This document shows, one piece after another, positions 21,098-30,761 of a DNA stretch of 64,000 nt. The first letter of the stretch is position 1. Each line of letters opens with the position of its first letter. Under the pieces are notes generated by a model. It did not search any database. It was given only the letters and a program-made list of their open reading frames with translations, and had not been told where the DNA came from. A program made the translations under genes and the position numbers. The stretch spans positions 99,639,290 through 99,703,289 of the forward strand of contig CM075649.1 in assembly GCA_037953625.1 (NCBI GenBank). Direction: 5' to 3'. The DNA is from Crotalaria pallida. Taxonomy: Eukaryota > Streptophyta > Magnoliopsida > Fabales > Fabaceae.

Positions 21098-22504
21098 TCA
21101 TAGAAGACTCCTCACCAGGGCTGAACAATTGTTTTCCCAGGTCCCTGGGGTCCAGGCACCTATCACTTGCGCGTCCTCAGGAGGAAAGACAGTTGCATTA
21201 AAGGCATTAGAATTCTTCTTAGCCCACACCGTTTTGGTGATAATATCATCCATGCCCTCAGCAACTTGAATCCCCTTGTGGGACTTACTCAAATTGAGCC
21301 AATCTCCAGCTACCCCCTTTCCTGTGTCCATCCGAGGCCGTTTAGATGGACGCTCTGGGGTACCTCTAGCACTTGGTTGGGCCTCTGAATTGACTACTTG
21401 CTCAATGCTCTCGGCAGCCGAAATCACCTCGACAGGGACATCACGGGGAGCAACAGTCGGACTATTCTTCGGTGTCGGCTCGGAGGACTGGCTTTTGGCC
21501 GAGGAGCCCGCGCCTGCCTTTACAGCAGCCAATTGAGCCATCCTGGCCGAGGCAGTAGCAGTCTTCTTGGCCTTTGACTTCCCCATTTTTTCTGCAACAA
21601 GAAAAAATATGTTATACCGAGCCAAAAAAAATGTATATATATATATATATGTATATGTACCAAGTCCGGCTTTCACTTCAGCCCGTGTTCTCTTCAACAG
21701 AATTTGTTTGGTGTCTATTTGCCCCTTTTCTCGGAGATACTCCCAAACCCGATCGCATAATCGTCTCTCGGCCTTAGTTAAATCTGCTTTATAATCAAAT
21801 TGATACAAAGAGGCCCCTCGGTTATAAATATCGTTCAACCAGCTCAATGGGAATCGAGGCACAACCTTAATTTCCCCTTCTTCCTCAACTTGCTTCATAA
21901 ACCAGCACACTTCGGCTCCAGTATACTCGTATTGGAAGAAGCGTGGTTTGAAGGACTTCCAAGAATCGGTTACCTTCGCAAAAAGAGCATGCTCATTCCG
22001 AGCCTTCAATGACACCCAGAGCCCCTTGGAGTCGCCGAATTTATTTACTTGGGGGGCATACAACCAGAAGAAGGCTCGCAACGTCGCTGTCAGACCTTCA
22101 ACATCATAAAACTGTTGGAAAGCTCTGACAAAGGTCCACCCGCTCGGATGCAGCTGGCTCGGAGCTATACTTAAGTGGTTGAGGACTTCTATTTCTAAGG
22201 TAGAAAAGGGCGTGTGGATTCCGACCTTTGTCACTACCTCCTCGTAAAAGTAAAAAATATGTTGGTTTTCCGGCACTTGGCAGCATATTCGGTCGTCTAT
22301 GCTCACATGTCTTAAAACAAATTCCGAAGCATTCCCATCTGGGCTCGGAGGTGTTGGGATTGGACGAAGGTGGTTCAGGCTGTCCGTCGTCAGCAACGAA
22401 GGCCTCGTTCCAAGTACTTCCCGATCGAAGACAGCATCGTACTGCGCGTGGTTGGGTGGTAAAGGATATTCTTCAGGATGAGTATCGCACCTGCGCTCCA
22501 CCAT
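21098..22504 (-). CDS. Antisense extra gene of Tat element (gypsy-type transposon domain)
   Basis: A 468-codon open frame from Met at 22504. Residues about 55-260 resemble the 'putative gypsy type transposon' domain (PF04195-like: motifs FYFYEEVVTKVG, LHPSGWTFVRAFQQFY). A low-complexity Ser/Pro region and a SKRPRMDTGKG basic motif (possible nuclear signal) follow. Around 21592-21660 the frame reads an obviously non-protein Tyr/Ile stretch flanked by GT and AG. This is a 69-bp intron that keeps frame whether or not it is removed. The gene is antisense to the outer retroelement and sits between pol and the 3' LTR, as in other Tat elements with extra genes. Confidence 0.7.
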   Translation of the reverse strand: MVERRCDTHPEEYPLPPNHAQYDAVFDREVLGTRPSLLTTDSLNHLRPIPTPPSPDGNASEFVLRHVSIDDRICCQVPENQHIFYFYEEVVTKVGIHTPFSTLEIEVLNHLSIAPSQLHPSGWTFVRAFQQFYDVEGLTATLRAFFWLYAPQVNKFGDSKGLWVSLKARNEHALFAKVTDSWKSFKPRFFQYEYTGAEVCWFMKQVEEEGEIKVVPRFPLSWLNDIYNRGASLYQFDYKADLTKAERRLCDRVWEYLREKGQIDTKQILLKRTRAEVKAGLGTYTYIYIYTFFLARYNIFFLVAEKMGKSKAKKTATASARMAQLAAVKAGAGSSAKSQSSEPTPKNSPTVAPRDVPVEVISAAESIEQVVNSEAQPSARGTPERPSKRPRMDTGKGVAGDWLNLSKSHKGIQVAEGMDDIITKTVWAKKNSNAFNATVFPPEDAQVIGAWTPGTWENNCSALVRSLL

Positions 22505-22568
22505 ATCTGGGGAAAAAGTAAAAGGCTCGGCGTTAGCATTTTTTATAGCAGATCTTTTAAATCTAAAA

Positions 22569-22994
22569 CTAAGGCCGAGCCTTGGACCTTTTCCCCCCCT
22601 CCCTCATAGGATCTCCCAAAGACTTTTTCCCCCTTGTAAAAAGCTCGGGGCTAGTCCTAACCTGAGCTCGACGCTCGGCAAACCTATAAGCCAACAGCCA
22701 CCTATTTTCTTCTGCAGAATTAGAAGGGTACTCTATGGTTAACAGTTCTACCTCGGTTGACTCGTTAGATCCTTGACCACAAGGGGGGATAGGATGATCT
22801 ACTGTATCATGGGTATCAGAACTAATTTCTAAGGTAATATTTTCACGCTCAAGATCCCCAGAATCCCCAGAACTCCCAGAAAAACCAGAATCGCTGTCGT
22901 TGGAAGGTTCCTCACCTAATCTCCTACAGAGTTCATGGTAAATTTTCTTCCAATCTCTCCAACCTCTCATGATTAGGAAATGCAAACACTCCAA
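22569..22994 (-). CDS. Probable first exon of the Tat extra gene
   Basis: A 141-codon frame directly upstream of the 468-codon frame, rich in Ser, Asp and Glu, with a RWLLAYRFAERRA motif. The interval 22505-22568 and a little more could be an intron (its complement ends TTTTCCCCAG before the next exon). I could not fix the donor. A second copy of the same region lies at 16119-16440. No known domain is recognised. Confidence 0.5.
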   Translation of the reverse strand: MECLHFLIMRGWRDWKKIYHELCRRLGEEPSNDSDSGFSGSSGDSGDLERENITLEISSDTHDTVDHPIPPCGQGSNESTEVELLTIEYPSNSAEENRWLLAYRFAERRAQVRTSPELFTRGKKSLGDPMREGGKRSKARP

Positions 22995-23660
22995 CTACTT
23001 ACCCAGAACAAAAATCCCCAAATTTCTGCAAAACCCACAAAATGCAAAACTCTCTCAAAAAAAGTATAGAAAAAAGAACAGAAACAAGAATCAGTTATTC
23101 GGGTTAGAAGAAGAAGAAATATTACCTATTTTTGATTGTTGATCTCTGGAAAAAACTGGTAGCGACGAATGATCGTGAAATCGCGGAGGAGAGTAGAGGG
23201 AAAGTGTTTGAAGCAAATGAGAATAAAAGTTTCTGATTAGTGAAAAGGAATGTGTTTGGAGCAAGTGACAATACGAGTTTCTGGTTTGTGAAAAGTAGAA
23301 ATGAGTGAAAAGTGAAGGAAGGCGGAGTGAAGGATTGGAATAGCCCTCAAAAACCCTTCAGTTTCCCACTTAGTTTCCCTCCACGATGCACGCGTTGGGC
23401 CGAAAGCCCACTAACCCACTCAGCCACTCGCGGGGTAAGACGTGGCGGTTACTGAAGTTGCTGTTTCAAAATTCGAAATTCAAAATGATTTGGCACAACC
23501 TCCCAAGATACGCGCCGCACCTAGAGAACCCAAAACGTCACCTCGGACAGGCTACATGGTTAAAGCTGGAAACAACTGTCAAATAGTCCCGAACTAAGAC
23601 ATCCGAAAAGGTCAACCCTAGACACTTGTTACCTCGTCACAGACTTTCCAAAGTCTTACG
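22995..23660. other. Non-coding region between extra gene and 3' LTR
   Basis: It probably holds the promoter and 5' leader of the antisense extra gene; no certain TATA box was fixed. No coding domain is seen. Confidence 0.45.
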
Positions 23661-23672
23661 AGCTGGGGGGCT
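23661..23672 (+). other. Polypurine tract of the Tat element
   Basis: AGCTGGGGGGCT directly before the TG of the right LTR; this fixes the orientation of the outer element as +. Confidence 0.75.
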
Positions 23673-24309
23673 TGTAGGGTCTGCCGACCATATACGGACC
23701 CAAGTCTTGCTAAAGGGATTCTCTAAGGGAACTTTCCTCGATTTACTTAGCAGGAAAGTCCTCCGCTCGGACTCGTGGACTCCGAGCATACCAAAGGACC
23801 AGGCTCGGACTTGATGGGGCCGAGCCTTACAATTGGTCCCCAATCCATCAGGCTCGGGACTCTAGGACCAAGACATATCGTCGGCTTGTGGATAAGCTCA
23901 GGCTCACCGAGGCTTCTCATCCTTTCCGCAAATCTCTCCTAGATTCTCGTAATAGCCTAGACATGAGATCTTTAGCTGATCCTAACCAGATTCTAAGAGC
24001 ATAATTATCCGATATTATCTCACAGAGTCCTGGTTCAGCACAACACTGATACAGGGCCCAAACGGCCCATATCAGCCTCCTCCAAACCCTATAAATAGCT
24101 CATCACAGCTAGGGTTTCAGGTAAGTACTCTCATCCCTAAGTTGACACTCTGCACACACACGTTGACTAGGGAGACCCTGCTTTTCCCAACTGGAACCAC
24201 AGAAATACCACAAGTCACACGTTAATACTTGATCCTCTCTTGGGCTCCTGGTTTCCATAATCTTGAGCACTTAGAGGGTTAAGGACATTTAGTGTTCAAG
24301 GACACTACA
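23673..24309 (+). repeat. 3' LTR of the Tat-type element
   Basis: 637 bp, same length as the left LTR with no indels and about 15-20 substitutions. Followed by target duplication TACAC. Confidence 0.9.
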
Positions 24310-24314
24310 TACAC

Positions 24315-24757
24315 CATAAATATATTTAAAGCAATATAACATTATGAATGAGCAAGTTAAAGGATCCTACTCTCAAACAAAATTTTAATCTGAATTTAGA
24401 ATCATTATCCTTGTTATTCCTCTCAAGGTGCTTTCTATTAGCGATTGCCTTCTTGATCATGCTATACAAAGCCATAGAAAGTTTTTTGCCAGTAACTAAA
24501 ATTATTCGCGGCTAAGATTGCTGTGTTGACTTCTACTTCTCTAATCTTTTTTATTTGAAATTCTATTTTAGAAGGTATGAAGCTTCACATTTTTGGTGAC
24601 AAGGTGGTCTCTTGACAGAAGGTTTTGATGGTGTTTGTTCCAATAGCTTCCAGACTGCCCATCCCTTTTTAAAAGTTCCGATATAATTTTGTTCTTACCA
24701 ACGTCATGTTAGGATTACATTAATTACCTGGGTTTACTAGTTGGTAGTATTATTATA
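24315..24757. other. Host sequence, no gene recognised
   Basis: AT-rich, with no open frame of note. This is the continuation of the host sequence interrupted by the gypsy element. Confidence 0.45.
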
Positions 24758-24759
24758 TA

Positions 24760-25032
24760 CTCCCTCCGTCTCTAAATATAAAACCTCTCTGGGGGATTTC
24801 ACGTCCATTAAGAAAATAAAATAATTTAGTTAATTGTATTGGAAATGTGAACTTTTGATATGTAATTTCAAAATTACCCCTATTAATATTATTGGGAATC
24901 TAAAAAGTGTTAAATAAATAGGGGTGTTTGTGAAAAAAAGTAATTAATGATCATTGAAAATTGGTATGAGGCTTTATAAATAGGGACAAAATAAAAGTGT
25001 CAAGAGGGCTTTATATTTAGGGACGGAGGTAG
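24760..25032. mobile_element. Stowaway (Tc1/Mariner) MITE
   Basis: 273 bp with ends CTCCCTCCGTCTCTAAATAT and its near complement ATATTTAGGGACGGAGGTAG. TA dinucleotides flank both sides (24758-24759 and 25033-25034). This terminal word is the hallmark of plant Stowaway elements. Confidence 0.85.
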
Positions 25033-25034
25033 TA

Positions 25035-25606
25035 TTTTATTCTTGGTGGTTTTGATTATGCATTTATATTATTGTTAAAAATTGTGATGATCCTTGAATT
25101 CTATCATCCCTTGTCCATTCCCTCTTTTAGTTTACTGATTATTAGCTAGCTCCTGGTCTTTATTTTGTTCATGTAATATGATTGTTCTTGAATCTTGAAC
25201 CATAATTTCTTCACCAAGTTAGCATAAAAGTTAATTTCACTCACAGCTGTTCAAGTGAGTTAATCTTGTTGGGGAAATGGTTTGTGGGTGTTAGTTATTC
25301 TATTAAAAGGGCGTGAAAATAAGGAGTGGGCAAACAACTATGTATGGAATGTTGAGTTATTTAAATTAGTAAATTTTATAGGTAGTTAACTTTAATCATT
25401 GACTTGTTAATTTTTGTTGCTTGAGTGAGCAAAATTTGATGGAGGTCCTTGCAAATTTTGTAATCTGGGGAATCTTAAGACAAGGACAAAAAAAACAATC
25501 CACTTTAGCAACAATTAAAGCTATTCTTAGAGATGAAAGGAAAAAAAACATTCATCATAAATTAAAGAACGCAATCAGAACCCATAACACAATCACAATT
25601 ATTGTT
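25035..25606. other. Intergenic, 3' flank of receptor-kinase fragment
   Basis: No convincing coding potential. A 92-codon + frame starting at 25421 overlaps the antisense of the kinase exon and looks spurious. Confidence 0.4.
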
Positions 25607-26135
25607 TTAACTTTTACCTATTGCATATGTTTCTTGATTCATCAGTTGGTGAACAAAAATATCATCAAAAGGGAAATGCATTGGTGCCTTAGAAACTGAA
25701 AGCTCATTAGCCACTTCTTGCATTGATGGTCTGGATTTTGGGTCAGGGCACAAACATGCTAGTGCCAGTTTTAAAACAAGCACAACATTTTGCATATCTT
25801 TACGAAGAGAAGGAAGTGGACAACGTGAATCCAATATATCTCTCACCATCATATTTTGAGTAGATGAATTTGACAAAGAGGAAATCAGTTCTCCAGGGTG
25901 ACTCCCCATCATTGTTTCTAAAGCAACAATTCCAAAACTATACACATCACATTTTGTTGTCACCCTCATGGTGTAAGCCATTTCTACAATATATGCAAGC
26001 ATCACATAAGATATCATCAATATAAAATTTAGTTATAGATGTAAAAGAGAGAATAAAACTTAACGAAAGACAACATTATATTTAAGAAATATAATAAATT
26101 GCTAGATAGAGTAAATTTAATACAGAAAAGAGAGA
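25607..26135 (-). pseudogene. LRR receptor-kinase last exon and part of its intron
   Basis: The minus-strand exon 25607-25983 encodes the C-lobe end of a plant receptor kinase: MAYTMRVTTKCDVYSFGIVA (subdomain IX), DPKSRPSM and the C-terminal tail. It is preceded by an AG acceptor at 25984-25985. Intron sequence similar to that at 31145-31297 continues to about 26135 and then stops abruptly. The catalytic part, membrane segment and LRRs are missing. It is very similar to the last exon at 30762-31144, so it is a truncated tandem copy. Confidence 0.8.
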
Positions 26136-27404
26136 AAGTAATATTAAAATGAGGGTATTTTGGGTAGATGAAATATAAAATTAAAATTTGGGTAGATGAA
26201 AAATAATATTAAAATAAGGGTATTTTAGGTAGATCAAAAATAATATTAGAATGATGGTATTTTGGGTAAATTACATTAAGGATAAAAATAATATTTTTAA
26301 ATAAATATTTTAGGGACCTAATTATAAAATTTAAAAATATGTCCTGATGACGTGGCAAAAAAACACGTGGCTAATTTCTATTGAGCCACGTTAAAAGGGT
26401 ACATAAACCCTCAATTTTCAGAGGATACCGAAGTAAAGCCCTTATATTATTCTTTTGAATGTAATTATTTTATTACAAATCTGATTCAAATCTTTTTCAA
26501 ACAAAAAAAAAAGAAATCTATTACTAATAGAAGAGAAATTTACTAATAGAAGAGAACTTAATGGGATCATTGAGAAGACCGAAATTAATTGGATCATTGA
26601 GAAGACAAATAAGAGAGAAATATCTACAACATTTAAAGAATATTTTCAAGTTGATTATTATTAATTAATGGTTTTTGTTATGCATGCATTGATGCATAAG
26701 TTACGAAAATTGTTAAAAAAAAAGAGTTTTTAATAATCTTGGGTTGAGAATAGGAATCTAAAAAGGGATAAACTTTATTATCTTGAAAAAATCAAAAGAT
26801 TATGGGTTTTTAAGATTTATGTTAAGAAAACTAAAAAAAATTATTTGAAATGCTTCATTTGTCTTAAAAAAATGATAAAAAATTACAAAAATAAAAAATC
26901 ATGAAAATAATCTAACAAATAAACAAATTCTAAAACAACCAAATTAAGTTGGTTAAGGAAAGTTTTAGTGACATGTTTTAATCATGTTTTAATTTGAATT
27001 TCTTTAGAATTTGGTTATTTTTAAAATATAAAATTTAAGTCATGATAATAAATTTTAATCAATTGTTTGTTAATCAAATTTAAGTCATGATATGAAACCT
27101 TTAATAATTTCATGTTTAAATTAGGGGCTTCGCGTAATGGCCCGTGCATCGCACGAACTTGCTTACTAGTTTTACAAAATTGTGATGATACTTATTTTAA
27201 ACTTCCAAACACTCCTTATAATCCAAACTCTCCTTATAATTTCAGACACCTTTGATACTGTTTGCTGAAATGGTTTTTGCATGTTATACTATTACTTGGA
27301 CGTGGACACTAGGAGTAGATTGTTTGTTGGTTGACATTAGTTAGATAACGATTTCTTTGCCACTAAATTGTGCAATTGGAAATAAATTCAGCCTCTAAAC
27401 AGTA
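26136..27404. repeat. Transposon-like AT-rich insert, possible Helitron 3' end
   Basis: Starts exactly where homology to the receptor-kinase intron ends. A short repeat (GGGTATTTT[G/A]GGTAGAT) occurs several times at 26150-26270. At 27137-27168 there is a small hairpin (CGTGC-ATC-GCACG) followed by TACTAG|T, the form of a Helitron 3' end. No 5' TC end was fixed. The rest is non-coding. Confidence 0.3.
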
Positions 27405-27409
27405 GTTTT

Positions 27410-30002
27410 TATCACACCCTCACATTTAATTAGTTAAAAGTAAATTTTATTAAAATTCGTACTTGAAAATTTCGACGAGAATCCGATAGAGTTTCCTCTG
27501 TTCATCGGACCTCACAAAAATTTTCATCTTTTAAACCTGCCAGTCCAGAATATTACAAAACCTAAAATTATATTTAACTTAGGCTACCTAGCACTAATGC
27601 CCTTTTAAAAAAAAATAACATAAGTTTCTGGACTTCTAAAAAATTAAACCATAATAATTACACCAAATTAATATAGGTTCTCTCGTGACTACATTACACT
27701 CCACGGTGTGGAGTGTACACCTGTTCGGCCATGACTTGTGTAAGCTCCACTTCTGTACCTGTAAAATATAGCAAGAAGGGTAGCATTACACAGAACTTAG
27801 GAAATAATTTCTAAGAAGTCATAATAGTAAACTAAGCCTAACATTTATATTTTCATCGTAATAATCATAATCATTTTCAAGTAGTTCACAACACAGACAT
27901 GCATTATTCACAATCACAATATGTGGCATTTCCTTCAAAAAAATTTTATTAACTTTCTTTTTGAGATTTCTTAGTTTTTCTCATCTTTCCTCTTTCTTTT
28001 CTTCTTTTCTTTCCTTCCTTGTCTTTTCTTATCATGTACCATTAGGTATTTTTGCATGCACCTGTTAGGATGGTGTCTTCACCCAATAAGAATTTCTTAC
28101 CTTCACTCAGGATTTTCTTACCGCATAGATCTTTAGCTCGTTAGGGTCTTTTCTTTGTTCTTTTCTTTCGTGTTTTCTTACACGTCTCATTATTTATTTT
28201 ATCGATTTACCAGGCAGCTATTGATCTCGCGCGGGTCCCAAACACCTAACGAGATTTTGGATCTATGGGATTTACTTACCTGAGTGAGGACTTCACCTAT
28301 TGGGAATTCGAGTTTATTCCTTAAAATAGACTCTGTCCTAACAGGACACCTAATGGGTACGGATACCCGTCATGCGATCATTAACTGCTGTCTTTTGTTT
28401 AATTCATTTATTCCAATGTCAATCCAATCCAGTTAAATTCAAACATATATGATTTACACTAACATGCAACAGACAAAATTTTACTCCATAAATAAATATT
28501 AACCGGATATCATCCAATAATCAATAAAAATAATCAATACAATTAATCAATTCATAACCATTTTAAATTCACCAAAAATTAACCAAATAATCAATTAACC
28601 AATAATCAATAAAAATAATCAAATAAAAATAATCAATTCATCAAACATAAGCGTGTTCATTTCTTTAATTTAATAACATAGTTATTATCAACATTAACTA
28701 CCTTATTGTTCATTTTTCTAATTAGTCTTTTCTACTCCTAGCCACCACTATAAACAACCTAGAAATCATGCCCTAAATTAAGGTAATACAACCCTCTTAC
28801 CTGGGGTCCTAGCAATAGCAACAATATAATGTTCACGTCCGCGCCTTACTCGAGGGTCAGAGACAATAATAACGTGTTGGATCTAAACAGGGACACACAT
28901 TAAAAATAATTATAACACTAAATATATATATATATATATAATAAACTAAATTCATTTTTGTGTCGGGGAATATATATTATTATACAATAAAAATATATCA
29001 CTTTTTCCAAAACATTTTTTTTATTTGAAAATATAGGGATAACAAAAATATTTAACGGATCGTCAAATAAATTACATGAATGGATAGAGGGAGTTGAGAA
29101 AGTTATTTACCTAAGAAGGATTTGCAATTTAACGATTAAATCTTAAATTATTGGACAGGAAATGTGAGAAAATCCCAATTGTTTTCTCTCCCTGTCGAGC
29201 GTGTGCCTCCTCTGCCTCTCTATCTGACGCCTCTCTATCTGACGCGTTTTGGTTTTCTGTTTCTTTGTTTCATTATTCATGGGTGGGAGTACTTGGGCTT
29301 ATATACATATTATAGTTACGGTGGGTAGTATATCATTAGGAAATTATATATATTTTTATATTTTGTTTTTATTTATGAGTCAATGTGTGTAAGTATTTTG
29401 GGTTATAACCAAAAGTTTGATGATCCCAAAAATAAAATATATTTAACTACAACAATATTATATTTTTAATTACACAAAACTGATTAAAAAATAATAAGGT
29501 TATCGGTCCCTACATATGACTATTGCGTAAGAAAAAGTATCGAAATTCAAAATAAAATATATTTTCTCAATCCTGATGTTAAATTTAATAAAATATAATA
29601 TTTATAATTTTGAAATAGAAGATCATTATATATAACTTATACCGATAATATATTAAACCAGTCCAGAAGCTAAAAAATAAAACAGCCTCCGAACACTATG
29701 AAAATTTACAGGGACGCTCAAAACATTAAGTTAAACATATTTCTCTAAAGAAACTATTTATAAAAATGCCTCTAAGGCTTGCCACTTGAGCTCCCTGTCA
29801 AAATGTTAATTAAACTAAATAAAAGTACTGTTTTATTTTCAAAAAAAAGTATGATAACAAATTTATAGTTATTTTGACTACAAAACATATTTCAATTAAA
29901 ATGATGAAATCAAAATTTTATTACAACACTCAAATCTTGAAAACATCATATTAAATCATTTAATTATTTTGCTAAAGGTATTAGAAATAGCGGGATGTTA
30001 CA
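27410..30002 (-). mobile_element. Solo LTR, Ty3/gypsy type
   Basis: Minus-strand ends are TGTAACATCCCGC (at 30002) and GAGGGTGTGATA (at 27410). The flanking direct repeat is GTTTT (27405-27409 and 30003-30007). The length is 2593 bp. No internal region, PBS or gene is present, so it arose by recombination between two LTRs. The right-hand dinucleotide is TA instead of CA. Termini match those of the element at 39123-50405. Confidence 0.75.
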
Positions 30003-30007
30003 GTTTT

Positions 30008-30658
30008 GATCTTATTTTTTGATAACACAAAGAAATTTATTGATAAAAAAAACAGCTTAAGCATTAAAGTGTCAGCACTCCTCAAAGGTAGAGAGGAATT
30101 AAAAGCTCTAATAACCGGCATAACCCAGAAGCAAAGCCAAATAAGCTTGAAACAAAATTAGACACCCTTTAGGCCTGCACAAGGTAAAGAACCACATTCC
30201 CTAGGTTGATCATAAGGAAATACGACCAAACTCTAAAGATATCACACCTAAAAGATTCGCTGAAGCACTCCAACAAAGAAAAAGAAAATCACTTCCATGT
30301 AAAAAAACTCAGCAGCTGAAAATAGAGAAACAAGAGAGCAGAGAAACACAACTTTAGTTGGATAAAAAAAAAGAGGAACTGAACATAACTAGCACAAAAA
30401 CTGAACACAACTCGCACACCAACCGAAAACAGCAGACTTATAAACACCTCTGCACTTTCATACCACAATTGTTGGTTCCCTCTTTGCCAAGACCATCCAC
30501 AACTTCATTTGTCTCTCTTAATTGGTGCTGAAAACTAACCCTTCTTATTACTGATAAAATGTTATTCAGCTTGTTCCATTGCAGAAATATTCACATTGTT
30601 TGAATACCATCGCAATTGTCCAAAATCCTGGCTATCACTACTGTCCTAAATCCTAATC
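30008..30658. other. Intergenic sequence downstream of receptor-kinase pseudogene
   Basis: No open frame. The left part (30020-30200) resembles generic dispersed repeat sequence; no class assigned. Confidence 0.4.
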
Positions 30659-30702
30659 TTTACCCATTGCATATATTTCTTGATTCATCAAATGGTGAAT
30701 TG
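30659..30702 (-). pseudogene. Duplicated C-terminal tail of the receptor kinase
   Basis: About 44 bp repeat the end of the kinase coding sequence at 30774-30820 (GCATATATTTCTTGATTCAT core) roughly 115 bp downstream of it. A small local duplication. Confidence 0.6.
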
Positions 30703-30761
30703 AAAAAGCAATCACATTACTGAATATGATCACAACTCACAACAGTCCTAATTTTTGCCTA

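Larger units (their letters stand above)
11549..24309 (+). mobile_element. Rearranged Tat-type Ty3/gypsy retrotransposon
   Basis: Two 637-bp LTRs (11549-12185 and 23673-24309), TGTAGG...CTACA, are flanked by the 5-bp direct repeat TACAC (11544-11548 and 24310-24314). A polypurine tract precedes the right LTR, so the outer element reads left to right. The inside does not. After the left LTR comes an integrase end (+), then RT-protease-gag-PBS-partial LTR (-). Next come an extra-gene start (+), an RT/RNase H piece (+) and an extra-gene end (+). Then follow integrase-RNase H-RT (-), and finally the extra gene (-) up to the right LTR. The LTRs differ by about 15-20 substitutions. Lineage is assigned to Tat/Ogre from the gag type, the PBS style and the antisense extra gene. 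Confidence 0.85.
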
